Positions 17,858-30,383 of a DNA stretch of 64,000 bases are shown one piece after another; positions within the stretch are counted from its first letter, which is position 1, and each line of letters begins with the position of its first letter. The position numbers and the translations under genes are program-made. This stretch comes from Polyangia bacterium (lineage in GTDB: Bacteria; Myxococcota_A; Polyangia; Fen-1088): positions 49,813-113,812 of the forward strand of contig DATATI010000063.1 of the NCBI GenBank assembly GCA_036268875.1, written 5' to 3'. The notes beneath the pieces were generated by a model, which saw only the letters and a program-made list of their open reading frames with translations, was not told where the DNA came from and ran no database searches.

Positions 17858-18284
17858 GGGAGGCGATCAATTGCGGCAGGCGCAAGAACTGTTCGACCGT
17901 GGCGGCGAAGGTGCGGGTGTCGATCGGCTTGCTGAGGTAGCCGTGAAACCCGCTGCCCAGCAGCCGTTCGCGATCGCCCGGCATGGCCAACGACGTCACC
18001 GCCACGATGGGAAGGGCGGCGGGCAATTTTCGGCGCACCTCGCGGATCACCGCCTCGGCTCCGCCACCCGGAATGTTCACGTCCAGCAGCAACAGGTCGA
18101 TGCGCTCGGCGCCCAAAATGCGCGTCGCCTCGTCGACGTTGGCCGCTTCGAGGACGTCGTGCCCGCGCAGTTGCAAGATGTCGTGCAGAAGCTGGCGATT
18201 GGGCGCGTCGTCTTCGACCACCAGGATTTTCGCCCGCACTGTGGAAGGCAATCCGGGCTGGTCTCTGTCGTCATTGCGAAGCAT
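17838..18284 (-). CDS. Stand-alone receiver protein
   Basis: This is essentially a single receiver domain (AKILVVEDDAPNRQLLHDI, phospho-Asp in LLLLDVNIPGG, Thr/Ser in VAVTSLAM, Lys in YLSKPID) with a short C-terminal tail and no output domain. It fits a phosphorelay shuttle or a modulator of protein partners, in the style of CheY or Spo0F. The start is uncertain: the ATG at 18284 is preferred, with a GTG at 18239 nearer the domain and an ATG at 18341 also in frame; none has a clear ribosome site. It is the first gene of the operon. Confidence 0.85.
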   Translation of the reverse strand: MLRNDDRDQPGLPSTVRAKILVVEDDAPNRQLLHDILQLRGHDVLEAANVDEATRILGAERIDLLLLDVNIPGGGAEAVIREVRRKLPAALPIVAVTSLAMPGDRERLLGSGFHGYLSKPIDTRTFAATVEQFLRLPQLIASHAHRAD

Positions 18285-18590
18285 GGCGGCGTGCAGCGCA
18301 CCGTCGTGCGAACACGTTAAAACTCTCGACAGTTCGACCACGGTCCTTGACCAATCCGCTGGACAACGACCTTTCCGCTACGAAGTCGCCACAGTGGACC
18401 GAAAGACGGCATGCCGCTGCTGCACTGTGGCCACAAATGCGCTGACTGTGGGCCAGTTCCCCACTTTGTCGACGGCTGGGATACCCTTTTGAGCGCCATG
18501 GGTCGCGTTGTTTGTTGTCTCTTGAACCCGTTCTGCCGCCCTGATCGCGCTTAAGCACGGCCGGTCGCCCACCGATTCCTTCGGTGGATC

Positions 18591-20618
18591 ATGGGGTGGC
18601 GACTCTTCTCCGCGTGGCGGTGGCGGCTCGTGAGGGCGGCTATGCTCGCGACGACGATGGCGCCCACTCTGGCAACAACGATGGGCTGCGCCGGCGACGT
18701 AGGCGATCCGTCGGAGGTGACCGGCCGCGGCCGGCAAGGCACGATCGCCGTGCACGTGGACCCGCGGGCCTGGGACGGCAGCTGGTTCCTGAACGCCGGC
18801 GGACACCGTTTGACTGCCACATTTGACGCCGATGGCGACCAGGCGCGGAGCGGAACCATTCTGGACGAGACCGATCAAGGCGCCGCCGCGTCGATCGAAG
18901 CAACGCCACGCTTGCTGGATCAGCTGCACTTTGATCCGGCGGCGCAGCTTTTGACCTTTCGCGATCGGACGGACAGCGGCTTTCTGCACTACCGGGTGTA
19001 CCTGCGTGACAGCATCGCCATCGGCCGCCTGGCGCGATCGCCGTCCGAAACGCCGCCCGCTGATCCGCTGGCCTACCAAACCCAGCTCACCGGCTGGCGC
19101 GAGCAGACCTTCAACGCCCATATCGTCCCGCGCGTCTTCGACATCGTCATCGCCGGGCATCAGCACGCCGTGGTGCGCATCGATCGCGCGTCGGCGGGCG
19201 CCGGCTTTATCGGGCGATTCAAGGTCCACCTGACCAACGACATCCTGGACGAGCAACTTTCCGAAGACATCGCCGTTCAGCACTGGGACGGCCAGACCCT
19301 GCACTTCACCCGGCCCGCCTCCGTCGAGCAGGATCAATTCACCGGCCTGGTGGTCGGGCGCCACATCGCCGGCACGGTGACCAACCGGACCGGCGACACG
19401 CGCTCGTGGACTGGACAACAGGCGGAGGTGCTTTCGCACGGCCTGGTGCCGCGTCCGCTGCCGACCGCCCAGGACTGGCAAGCACGCACCCGCCGGCGCC
19501 TGGGCTGGCTGGCGATGGCCGGGAATCCCGCGCCGCTGTCGGCAACGGCAACGGTCACCGGGCGCTTTCTGCCAGTGCCGACCACCGCCGTCAGCGATCA
19601 CCGGGACGATTCGGCGGCGGCCTGGCCGCAAAAATACGAACTGACCGAACTGGGATTGGACCTGACGTTGCCGAGCCCCGGCGGCGGCCCGCCTCTGGGC
19701 CGACACATTCACGCCATCATGGCGGTGCCGACGACGCCGCCGCCTGTGACCGGCTTTCCCGTCGCCGTCGTGGCCAACGGGCACTGGGGCGGCGCCTGGC
19801 GGACATTTGATCCGCAGAACACGATTTACTGGTACGGCGACAGCTTTGCCCGGCGCGGGTACGTCGTCCTGTCGGTCGACATCTCGCACCGCCCGCTGGG
19901 CGATCGCCAGGCGCTGTACACCGATCTGCTGGACGGCGACGATCCGGCCAACGGCAATGACAGCCATCCGGCGATCAAAGATGACGGCCTTGATTCCGAG
20001 TGGGAAGAGGACGGCGAGCGCACCTGGGACATGATGCGCGGCCTCGACTACGTGCTCGGCCGCGCCGACGTCGATCGCGGGCAGGTGACGGTGGTCGGAT
20101 TGTCCATGGGCGGCGAGATCGCCGAGTGGGAAGGCGCGATGGATCCCCGGGTGGGCGTGGTGGTGGCGGCGGGCGCTTCGCCGGATCTAGCGGTGATGCA
20201 GTACCACGGCAATCACCCCTGCTATCGCTGGCAGCGCGGCGACATCCGCGAGTACCTCGACCCGAGCGACCTCGACGCGTTGATCGCCTCGCGCACCCTG
20301 GTACGCGAGACCGGCCTGGTGGACGCCGTCTATTCGGATCTGACGGCGCACTTTGCCAGCGCCAAGCAAGTCGTGCGGCGCGCCGCGCCTGCCTTCGCCG
20401 CGCTGGGTGGTCATCTGATTCACTATCTGCACTTCGACGCTCATGCCTTCCACATTGGCGAGCCGCTGCCAGCGGCGACCACGGCGCGAGGGGTGACCAT
20501 GCCGGTCGAAACCGACGTGGTCAGCGCCGAGCCGTGGTCGACAGACTGGCAGACCAATCAGATTACGCGCGCGATCAGCGATTCGCTGTTCGACGCGATC
20601 CCCGTGCGCGTGCGCTGA
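18591..20618 (+). CDS. Exported alpha/beta hydrolase (esterase-like lipoprotein)
   Basis: This protein of about 675 residues has an N-terminal signal ending in a lipobox-like T-T-M-G-C at about residues 29-33. An N-terminal region of about 300 residues is rich in beta-strand character and matches no family I know. The C-terminal part is an alpha/beta hydrolase, with an oxyanion strand (VAVVANGHWGG), nucleophile elbow G-L-S-M-G-G near residue 505 and a late His (LIHYLHFDAHAFH). The domain resembles acetyl-xylan-esterase or dienelactone hydrolase-like enzymes. It probably acts on an extracellular or periplasmic ester; the substrate is unknown. The short convergent gap to nuoN is 16 bp. Confidence 0.8.
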   Translation: MGWRLFSAWRWRLVRAAMLATTMAPTLATTMGCAGDVGDPSEVTGRGRQGTIAVHVDPRAWDGSWFLNAGGHRLTATFDADGDQARSGTILDETDQGAAASIEATPRLLDQLHFDPAAQLLTFRDRTDSGFLHYRVYLRDSIAIGRLARSPSETPPADPLAYQTQLTGWREQTFNAHIVPRVFDIVIAGHQHAVVRIDRASAGAGFIGRFKVHLTNDILDEQLSEDIAVQHWDGQTLHFTRPASVEQDQFTGLVVGRHIAGTVTNRTGDTRSWTGQQAEVLSHGLVPRPLPTAQDWQARTRRRLGWLAMAGNPAPLSATATVTGRFLPVPTTAVSDHRDDSAAAWPQKYELTELGLDLTLPSPGGGPPLGRHIHAIMAVPTTPPPVTGFPVAVVANGHWGGAWRTFDPQNTIYWYGDSFARRGYVVLSVDISHRPLGDRQALYTDLLDGDDPANGNDSHPAIKDDGLDSEWEEDGERTWDMMRGLDYVLGRADVDRGQVTVVGLSMGGEIAEWEGAMDPRVGVVVAAGASPDLAVMQYHGNHPCYRWQRGDIREYLDPSDLDALIASRTLVRETGLVDAVYSDLTAHFASAKQVVRRAAPAFAALGGHLIHYLHFDAHAFHIGEPLPAATTARGVTMPVETDVVSAEPWSTDWQTNQITRAISDSLFDAIPVRVR

Positions 20619-20634
20619 GCGCCGGCGCGCGCCG

Positions 20635-22124
20635 CTACCTGGCCAGCGCGGCGGTGACGACGGTGGTGGCGTGGCCGGCGCCGTCCAGGAACATACCGGG
20701 AAACAGGCCCAGGAAGACCACCACCAGCGCGGTGATCAGCAAGCCCACGCGCGTCGACGCCGAATCGGTCGGGGCCAACGGCCGCAAGGCATCGCGGAAG
20801 TACATCGCCACGACGATGCGCAGATAGTAGTAGATGCTGACCACGCTGTTCAGCACGCCCAGCACCACCAGCCAGTACAGCTGGGGGTTCTCCATGGCCG
20901 AGCGGAACAGATAGAACTTGGCGAAGAAGCCGCCGGTCGGCGGCACGCCCCCCAGCGACAAGAGGAACACCGTCATGGCCAGCGCCACCGCCGGCCGCGC
21001 GGCGCCCAGGCCAGCCCAGTCGTCGACGAACAAGCGCTCGTCCTGGCGGTTGCCGATCCAGGCCACCACGCCGAACACGCCCAGCGTGGTGAAAGTGTAG
21101 GCCATCAAATAAAACAGCACCGCCGATTTCGCCCCCTCGGCGCCCAGGCCCACGGCGATGACGCCGATCAAGATGTACCCAGCGTGCGAGATCGACGAGT
21201 ACGCCAGCAGGCGCTTGATGTTCTCCTGACGGATGGCCGCCAGATTCCCCAGTGTCATGGTCAACGCCGCCAGCACCGACAGCACCGACGCCCAGCCAGT
21301 AAAATCGAAAACCAAGAGCGGGCTGGCGAAGGCCGTGTCCAGCACGCGGACGATCCCGCCGAAGGCCGCCGCCTTCACGCCCGCCGCCATGAAACCGGTG
21401 ACCGGGGTCGGCGCGCCTTCGTACGTGTCGGGCGCCCACATGTGAAACGGGACCACCGCCACCTTGAAGAAAAGCGCGATCAGGATGAAGTATTCGCCCA
21501 GGAAGAAGACCGGGCTCTTCGACGCCTCGGGCACCTTGGCGGCGATGCCGGCGTAGCTCATCTCGCCGCCGGTGGTGCCGTAGACCAGGGCGATGCCGTA
21601 GACCAGAAAGCCGGTGGCGAAGGCGCCCATCAGAAAATATTTGATCGCCCCTTCGATGCTGCGCTGGCTGCGCCGCCAGCAGCCGGTCAGGACGTAGGCC
21701 GCCAGCGACATGGTCTCGATGCCGATCAGCAGCGACACCATGTGGTTGGCATGAACGACCATCATCATGCCGGCGCCGCCGAACAGGACCAGGGCATAGA
21801 ACTCGCCGAACTCGAACCCTTGCTCGCGTAGGTAACCAGGCGCGAACAGCAGGGTCAGGAACGACGCCACGATGAAGGCGCCGTCCAGGTAAAGCGCCAT
21901 GCGGTCGACGACCAGCATGCCTTGAAAGTGGGTTTGCGGCGTGGCCGCGTCGGGCCACTGCGCGCAGAGCGCGCCCAGCGACGCCACGCAACCGGCCGCG
22001 CCCAGCCAGGCCAGCCCGCTGCGGCTTTTGCCCTGGATGAAGGTCTCGGCCAGGATGATCACGCAGCCCATGCCGATCAGAATCAGCATCGGCAAGTAGG
22101 CGAGGATGTCGCCGCCGTTGAAGG

Positions 22125-22128
<4 letters not shown>
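20635..22128 (-). CDS. nuoN: NADH-quinone oxidoreductase subunit N
   Basis: This 497-residue antiporter-like membrane subunit of Complex I has about 14 transmembrane helices. The conserved Glu (in SLLIGIETMSLAAYVLTG) and channel lysines (AFFKVAVVPFHMWAPDTYEG) are present, as is LAYSSISHAGYILIG. It forms one of the three proton channels in the membrane arm. It is the last gene of the nuo operon and overlaps nuoM by 4 bp. Confidence 0.96.
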
Positions 22129-23755
<1,627 letters not shown>

Positions 23756-23756
<1 letters not shown>

Positions 23757-25957
23757 TACGGAACCTCGATGGTGCGGGTCAGGCTGCTCTCGGTTCCCCA
23801 GCGCGGGTCGACGACGCTGACCTTGATGTCGTATCGGCCGGCCTTCTCGTAGGCGTAATGCGCCTCGGGGTTGGTGCCCTTGCTGTCGGTCTTGCCGTCG
23901 CCGTTGAAATCGAAGGTGTACTCCAGCGGGCGCGCCGACGGGCGTCCACCCCGGCGCGCGTCGACGTCCACCGAACGGCCGCTGACGTGCACCTTCAATT
24001 CAGAGGGCGTGGTCGGGCGCGTGGCGAAGACAACGATCAGCGCCACACCGACGGCAAAAACCGCCATGTACCGTTGGCTGTCGCCGCTTTGGAAGAGGCG
24101 CGCGAGGCGCCCCACCAGGTCGACCAGCGCGCCCACACCTTCGACCAGCAGCTTGTCGATGATGATGCGATCGACGACGAAGAAAAGCCCGCGCGACAGC
24201 TTCTTCAGCGGGCGGACGAACAGAAAGTCGTACAGCTCGTCGACGCGGAATTTCTCGTACACCAGCGTCACCAGGCCGGGAACGGCCTTGGCGAAACTAA
24301 GTGCCGGCTGGCGATAACCGCCGCCATAGAACACGTAGGCGAGCCCAATGCCGCCCAGGGCCAGCGCCGCCGACGCCAGCATGAAGACGATCTCGGTGGT
24401 GCGGGGAACGTCCAGCTCGGGGCCGATGGCCGGCTCCAGGGTGTGGGCCAGGAAATTCCACTCCGGGTGGCCGAACAATCCGGTGGGCGCGCCGATCAAG
24501 CCGCCCAGGCCGGCGCCCACCGCCAGAATCACCAGCGGCCCCACCATCACGCCGGGCGATTCGTGAATGTGGTGCTGGATCTCATGCGAGGCGCGCGTCT
24601 TGTCGCCGCTGAAGACCAGGAAATAAAGACGCGACATGTAGAACGCCGTGCCCAGCGCGGCCAGCATCAGCATGGCGCCCACCAGCTTGCCGACCCAGAA
24701 CAAATCGGGACCGTAAATCTCCGTCGCGAACGCGCCCGAGATGATGGCGTCCTTGGAGAAAAAGCCCGAGAAGATCGGCAGGCCGCAGATGGCCAACCAG
24801 CAAACGAAGAACACGCCGTGGGTCCACGGCACCTTCTTTCGCAGGCCGCCCATGATGGTGATGTCGCCCGATCCGCTCATGGCGTGCATGACCGAACCGG
24901 CGCACAAGAACAGACCCGCCTTGAAGAAGGCGTGCGTGTAGAGATGAAAAACCCCGGCTTCGAAGTTGCCGGTGCCGACTCCGGCGAACATGAAGCCCAG
25001 CTGGCTGACGGTTGAATAGGCCAGCACCTTCTTGAAGTCCGTCTGCGCGAACCCGATGATCGCCGCGAACAACGCGGTCAGCGCGCCGACGATGGCCACG
25101 ATGGCCAGCGCCGCCGGCGCCAGCATGAACAGCACGTGCAGGCGCGCCACCATGTACACGCCGGCGGTCACCATCGTCGCGGCGTGAATCAGTGCCGAAA
25201 CCGGCGTAGGACCGGCCATGGCGTCGGGCAGCCAGACGTATAGCGGAATCTGTGCCGACTTGCCGGTGGCGCCGATGAACAGGAACAGACAAACCCAGAA
25301 GGCCACCGACTGCCCCCACAAGGGCTGCGTCAGCGCCGCCCCGTTGCCGAGGTCGCCGAAGTTCAAGGTCCCCGTGTATTGAAACAGCAGGAACATGCCC
25401 AGCAGAAAGCCAAAGTCACCGATGCGGTTGGTGATGAAGGCTTTCCTGCCGGCGTTGGCGTTGGCGTTGTCGGTGTACCAAAAACCGATCAGCAGGTAGC
25501 TGCAGAGACCGACGCCTTCCCACCCGATGAACATCACCGGCAGGTTGTCGCCCAGGACCAGGACCAGCATGGCGCCACAGAACAGATTCAGGTAACCGAA
25601 GAAACGCGCGTAGTCCGCCTCGTGCGCCATGTAGCCGGAGGCGTAGACGTGAATGAGGAAACCGATGAACGTGATGATCAGGCACAAAAGACCGGACAGC
25701 GCGTCCAGCCGGAACGCCAGATCGATCTTCAGCTCGCCGGCGGAGAACCAGGTCCACACCACGTCGCGCAGGCCGCCCATCTCCGCAGCCTCGGGCAGCT
25801 TGCTGAAATAGGCGTCGATGGCGACCAGGCAGGCGGCGGCGATGGCGGTGGCGGCCACCACCACCACGGTGTCGCGCTTCCAGCGTCGCCCGAACAGCAG
25901 CAGCAGCGCGGCGCCCAGGAACGGCAGCAGAGGAATCAGGCGAAGATTGAAGGCCAT
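23756..25957 (-). CDS. nuoL: NADH-quinone oxidoreductase subunit L with PKD-like C-terminal domain
   Basis: The first 640 or so residues are a normal NuoL: FIGWEGVGLCSYLLIGFWY with the conserved Glu, GKSAQIPLYVWLPDAMAGPT, LAYSTVSQLGFMFAGVG, then a lateral-helix region and a final membrane helix (YMAVFAVGVALIVVF). A soluble tail of about 85 residues follows. It is built like a PKD domain (YTFDFNGDGKTDSKGTNP, then YAYEKAGRYDIKVSVVD) and includes a D-x-N-x-D-x-x-x-D calcium-loop pattern. Typical NuoL has 610-650 residues; this one has 733. The tail has no stop or frameshift before it. Proton translocation should be unaffected; the tail may lie on the periplasmic face, an inference from PKD domains being extracytoplasmic. 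Confidence 0.95.
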
Positions 25958-25971
25958 GTTGACGGTGTCCC

Positions 25972-26271
25972 TCAGCGCTTCATCAAGGACGCTTCGTCCA
26001 GGTTGACGGTCTGCCGACTGCGGAACAGGCCCACCAAGATGGCCAGGCCCACCGCCGCCTCGGCCGCGGCCAGCGCGATGACGATGAAGGCGAACACCTG
26101 GCCTTTTTGATCGCCCAGGGCGCGCGAATACGCCAGCAGCGCCAGGTTACCGGCGTTGAGCTGCAGCTCGATGCCCATCAGAACGATGATGGCGTTGCGG
26201 CGCAAAAGGACGCCGCCCGAGCCGATCAGGAACAACACAAAAGACAGCGTCAGGTAGTAGTGCGTCGGCAT
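25972..26271 (-). CDS. nuoK: NADH-quinone oxidoreductase subunit K
   Basis: This 99-residue protein has three membrane helices. It carries the two buried glutamates expected of NuoK, in MGIELQLNAGNLALLAYSR and in IVIALAAAEAAVGLAILVGL. It links the quinone-site region to the proton channels. It follows nuoJ by one base and precedes nuoL by 14 bp. Confidence 0.96.
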   Translation of the reverse strand: MPTHYYLTLSFVLFLIGSGGVLLRRNAIIVLMGIELQLNAGNLALLAYSRALGDQKGQVFAFIVIALAAAEAAVGLAILVGLFRSRQTVNLDEASLMKR

Positions 26272-26272
26272 G

Positions 26273-26929
26273 TCAGTGATGGCCCCCCGGGTGATGCGCG
26301 CCGGGCGCGTCCAGGGCCGCGTCGTCGGGCCCCGGGTAATTGGCGTGCGCCATCTCTTCGATGGCCTTGCGGCGCTCGGCGGCGATCTCGGCGGCGACCT
26401 CTTTCTGGTGCGACCGCGAGATCACCACGCCGCCGACGATGGCCACCAGCAACAGCAACGACACCGCCTCGAACGGATAAAGAAAATCGCGAAACAAGAT
26501 CTCGCCGATGGCGGCGACAGTGCCGAAGCTGTCCGGGATCTTCGGCGGCACGTCAGGGCCGGGCGTGGTCAGCAGAACGCGGACGAAGACCCGCGTCAGG
26601 TAAAGGCCGGCACCCACGCCCAGCAAACGCATGACCAGACCGCGCGGAGTCACGGGGGTGATCTCCTCGCGGTTCAGGATCATCACCACGAAGATGAACA
26701 GCACCATGATGGCGCCGGCGTAGACCAGGATCTGGATGATGGCCAGGAAGTGCGCCGACAGCGACGCATAGGTGGCCGCCAGAGCAAAGAAAGTCCCTAC
26801 CAGCGACATCACCGCCGTCACCGGGTTGCGTCGGGTCATGGTGAACAGCGCGCCGCCCACCACCCAGGCCGCCAGCACCCAGAACAGTAGCTGCTCGCCC
26901 AACCCTGGCGTGGCTCCGATCGGGCCCAT
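26273..26929 (-). CDS. nuoJ: NADH-quinone oxidoreductase subunit J
   Basis: This 218-residue protein has five membrane helices. The conserved pi-bulge helix reads LAIIQILVYAGAIMVLFIFV, diagnostic of NuoJ. The C-terminus carries a charged extension ending in a His-rich tail (GAHHPGGHH) of unknown role. The ATG at 26929 lies 5 bp after the nuoF stop. The frame is open further upstream, but that part overlaps nuoF and is not coding. Directly following nuoF is unusual, since nuoG, nuoH and nuoI normally stand between them. Confidence 0.93.
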   Translation of the reverse strand: MGPIGATPGLGEQLLFWVLAAWVVGGALFTMTRRNPVTAVMSLVGTFFALAATYASLSAHFLAIIQILVYAGAIMVLFIFVVMILNREEITPVTPRGLVMRLLGVGAGLYLTRVFVRVLLTTPGPDVPPKIPDSFGTVAAIGEILFRDFLYPFEAVSLLLLVAIVGGVVISRSHQKEVAAEIAAERRKAIEEMAHANYPGPDDAALDAPGAHHPGGHH

Positions 26930-26934
26930 GATGG

Positions 26935-28278
<1,344 letters not shown>

Positions 28279-28288
28279 GCGCGCGCCC

Positions 28289-28861
28289 TCATGATGTTTT
28301 CGTCCCGGGGCCGCCGACGCCCATCAAGGTTCGGCGATTGGGATCGCCGCCGCCGGGCGCTTCCATTTTTTGCCGCTCCTGCCAGCGCCGGCGCAAGTCG
28401 TCCAGGATGGCGTCGACCTTCTTCTCGTTGAGATCGAGGAAGTAGTCGTTCCCGCAGATCATCATCGGCGCGTTCGCGCACGCCGCCAGACATTCTTCTT
28501 CGATCACCGTGAAGGCGCCGTCGGGGGTGGTCTCGCCCGCCTTGATGTCCAGCTTCTTCTCGATGTAGCGAAGGATGTCGTACCCGCCGCGCAGCATGCA
28601 CGACACATTGGTGCACACCAGCAGCTCGTTTCGCCCGTGTTTTTCCCGGTGAAACATGGTGTAGAAGGTGATCACCCCGAAGACGTGCGCGGGCGGCAAC
28701 TCCAGCATTTGGGCCACCAGCTCCAGCGCCTCGTCGGGCAAATACCCGAACTGATCCTGGGCGACGTGCAGGACCGGCAACAACGCCGCTTGTTTGTTCG
28801 GGTACTGGGTCAGCAACCGATCGATGAGCTGCTTTGATTGCGCTGAGAATTCGAGCGGCAT
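28289..28861 (-). CDS. nuoE: NADH-quinone oxidoreductase subunit E (2Fe-2S subunit)
   Basis: This 190-residue thioredoxin-like ferredoxin has four cysteines binding the 2Fe-2S cluster (N1a). They occur as CTNVSC and, about 40 residues on, ECLAACANAP. The preceding helices (HVAQDQFGYLPDEALELVAQ) are typical. The C-terminus extends about 30 residues beyond the fold (GGGDPNRRTLMGVGG). The ATG at 28861 is preferred over one 18 codons upstream because the family starts here and the promoter ends about 12 nt before it. It is the first gene of this partial nuo operon. Confidence 0.93.
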   Translation of the reverse strand: MPLEFSAQSKQLIDRLLTQYPNKQAALLPVLHVAQDQFGYLPDEALELVAQMLELPPAHVFGVITFYTMFHREKHGRNELLVCTNVSCMLRGGYDILRYIEKKLDIKAGETTPDGAFTVIEEECLAACANAPMMICGNDYFLDLNEKKVDAILDDLRRRWQERQKMEAPGGGDPNRRTLMGVGGPGTKTS

Positions 28862-28880
28862 GAGGTGATAAGCCGCGGGA

Positions 28881-28909
28881 AAGCTAGGAGAAACGAAAGA
28901 GCCTGTCAA
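28881..28909 (-). promoter_or_regulatory. Sigma-70 promoter of the nuoEFJKLMN operon
   Basis: On the minus strand a perfect TTGACA (28904-28909) is followed after exactly 17 bp by TAGCTT (28881-28886). The predicted start near 28874 leaves a leader of about 12 nt before the nuoE ATG. It lies in the gap between nuoE and the secreted-protein gene. Confidence 0.65.
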
Positions 28910-28950
28910 CACCATCGCTCGCGACGGCGCAGGCGCGGCCGAAAACCGCG

Positions 28951-30057
28951 TCAGCGAAACTGGAAGGTCGACAAGCGGCCCAGGTTCTTGCCGCCAAAAA
29001 ACTTCAGCGTGACCTCGTGCGGGCCGGCCATTCCGGTGGCGCGCACGACGACCTCGCGCACCGTGGCTTGCTTGCCAGACGCCCTGATCGGCAGTGTGCC
29101 GATCAGATCGTCGGCGTCGGTCCAGATCTCGATCCGCCCGGCCGTGCGGGGCGCGGTCATCACGGCGCTGAAGCGGCGCACGTTGCCTTCAGGTCCGGGT
29201 CCAAAGTCGACGCCTTTGTACGTCGCGCTGTCGCCGTCGTCCAGGTCGGCCAGGGCGTCGTCCGTGATGGTGACGCCATTCACGACGTCGGCGTTGTTGG
29301 CTTCGATCTGACCGCGCAAGTATGTGGTGATGGGAAACGCCCAGACGTGTCCGCTCGGATCGCGACAGGACGAAGCCGCGCAGCGCTGCGTCCCATCCGA
29401 CAGCTTGACGCAGGCCATCTTGCACGCGTCGACGCAACGGCCAGCGTCGGTGAAATGAGCCAGGCCGCTGCAGCTGGCCGGATCGCTGGCGCAGAAACGT
29501 TTGACCTGCGCGCCCTTGCCCACGGCGGTGCCCTGACAGGCGAACGCGGCACCGCTGGCGAAGACATTGCCGAAGAAGGCGCCTTCTTGGAACGGGTACG
29601 GAAGATCGGCTTCGCTCGGTTTCAGGCCGGCGCTCATCTTGTCAGCGCCGCTGAGCAGGCTGAGCGCGACGTGCTTGCCGGTGCGATTGGTGAGGGCAAA
29701 CAGGCACGACGAAACTTTCTCCCGGCACGCGTCGTTGCAGGTTCCGCCGAACCATTCGGGCGCCACGCCGATGGCGCCGCGAAACTTTTGCGGCCCGGCA
29801 CCCGCCGCGGGCGGGGCGGCCAATTCCTGATCAGGGCGCAGCGCGCAGCGGACGGTGTACTTCCACATCATCGCCTGCTGCGCGGTGAGACCCTTGCTGC
29901 TTTCCACGTTTTGCGTGCTGGGCAGGCCGTTCCACGCGACATGGGAAAAGCCGCCGCGAGCAGCGTCTCCCGGCTGGGACCAGCTCACCACGATGCTGGT
30001 GAACCCGAGCACGAGAAAGAGACGAACTGTTCGCGGCGGCTTTTCTGAACGGGTCAT
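28951..30057 (-). CDS. Exported protein with C-terminal CBM6-like domain
   Basis: The start is placed at the ATG at 30057, just before a positively charged signal peptide (RTVRLFLVLGFTSIVVSWS). An upstream ATG at 30078 is in frame. The mature protein has about ten cysteines in its middle (GGTCNDACREKVSSC, CSGLAHF, CVDACKMACVKL). Residues from about 255 to the end resemble a carbohydrate-binding module of family 6 (DLDDGDSATYKGVDFGPG, GRIEIWTDADDLIGTLPI, GPHEVTLKFFGG). It is probably secreted and may bind glycans. The N-terminal domain is unrecognised. It runs in the same direction as the nuo operon but has its own gap. Confidence 0.75.
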   Translation of the reverse strand: MTRSEKPPRTVRLFLVLGFTSIVVSWSQPGDAARGGFSHVAWNGLPSTQNVESSKGLTAQQAMMWKYTVRCALRPDQELAAPPAAGAGPQKFRGAIGVAPEWFGGTCNDACREKVSSCLFALTNRTGKHVALSLLSGADKMSAGLKPSEADLPYPFQEGAFFGNVFASGAAFACQGTAVGKGAQVKRFCASDPASCSGLAHFTDAGRCVDACKMACVKLSDGTQRCAASSCRDPSGHVWAFPITTYLRGQIEANNADVVNGVTITDDALADLDDGDSATYKGVDFGPGPEGNVRRFSAVMTAPRTAGRIEIWTDADDLIGTLPIRASGKQATVREVVVRATGMAGPHEVTLKFFGGKNLGRLSTFQFR

Positions 30058-30110
30058 GGGCGTCGGCGGATTATGCACCGCCGACGCCCGAAGATAAGGC
30101 CCGTGTTCAA

Positions 30111-30383
30111 TTACCGAGCGGCGATCGACAATACCAGCGACTGGTTCGGGTCGATGCCGGCGGCGAAGAACGTCGCCGCCGCGTTGAATCCGTTGCCCGT
30201 CGCCAGGCCGTTGCCCGTCGCCAGGCCGTTCCCCGTCGCCAGGCCGTTCCCCGTCGCCAGGCCGTTAGCCGTCGCCAAGCCGGCATGAGCACTGCCCGCC
30301 GTCGCGAAGGTGACCGCGGCAATTGCCAGCGCGGCCAGGGTAACCATCAAGCTCTTCTTCGTTTCAATCTTCGTGGTGAACAT
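30111..30383 (-). CDS. Small exported LATGNG-repeat protein
   Basis: This 90-residue protein has a signal peptide (KKSLMVTLAALAIAAVTFATA, cleavage near SAHA). Five tandem hexapeptides (one LATANG, then four LATGNG) and a 25-residue tail (FNAAATFFAAGIDPNQSLVL) follow. The mature peptide would be only about 55 residues. A near-perfect Shine-Dalgarno (GAGGAGGT at 30387-30394) and a strong -24/-12 promoter match suggest high, regulated expression. The repeats have no Cys, Ser/Thr cluster or known enzyme motif. It could be a surface or fibre-forming peptide or a precursor; function unknown. Confidence 0.8.
   Translation of the reverse strand: MFTTKIETKKSLMVTLAALAIAAVTFATAGSAHAGLATANGLATGNGLATGNGLATGNGLATGNGFNAAATFFAAGIDPNQSLVLSIAAR
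30190..30279. repeat. Five tandem 18-bp repeats coding LATGNG
   Basis: The unit on the plus strand is CCGTTGCCCGTCGCCAGG. Copies lie at 30190-30207, 30208-30225, 30226-30243, 30244-30261 and 30262-30279. Units 1-2 are identical, units 3-4 are identical with one G-to-C change, and unit 5 is more diverged. The near-identity at synonymous positions points to recent slippage or duplication within the gene. Confidence 0.95.

Noticed and set aside
30190..30279. Possible CRISPR array
   Set aside because: The 18-bp units are contiguous with no spacers and keep the reading frame of a coding gene.
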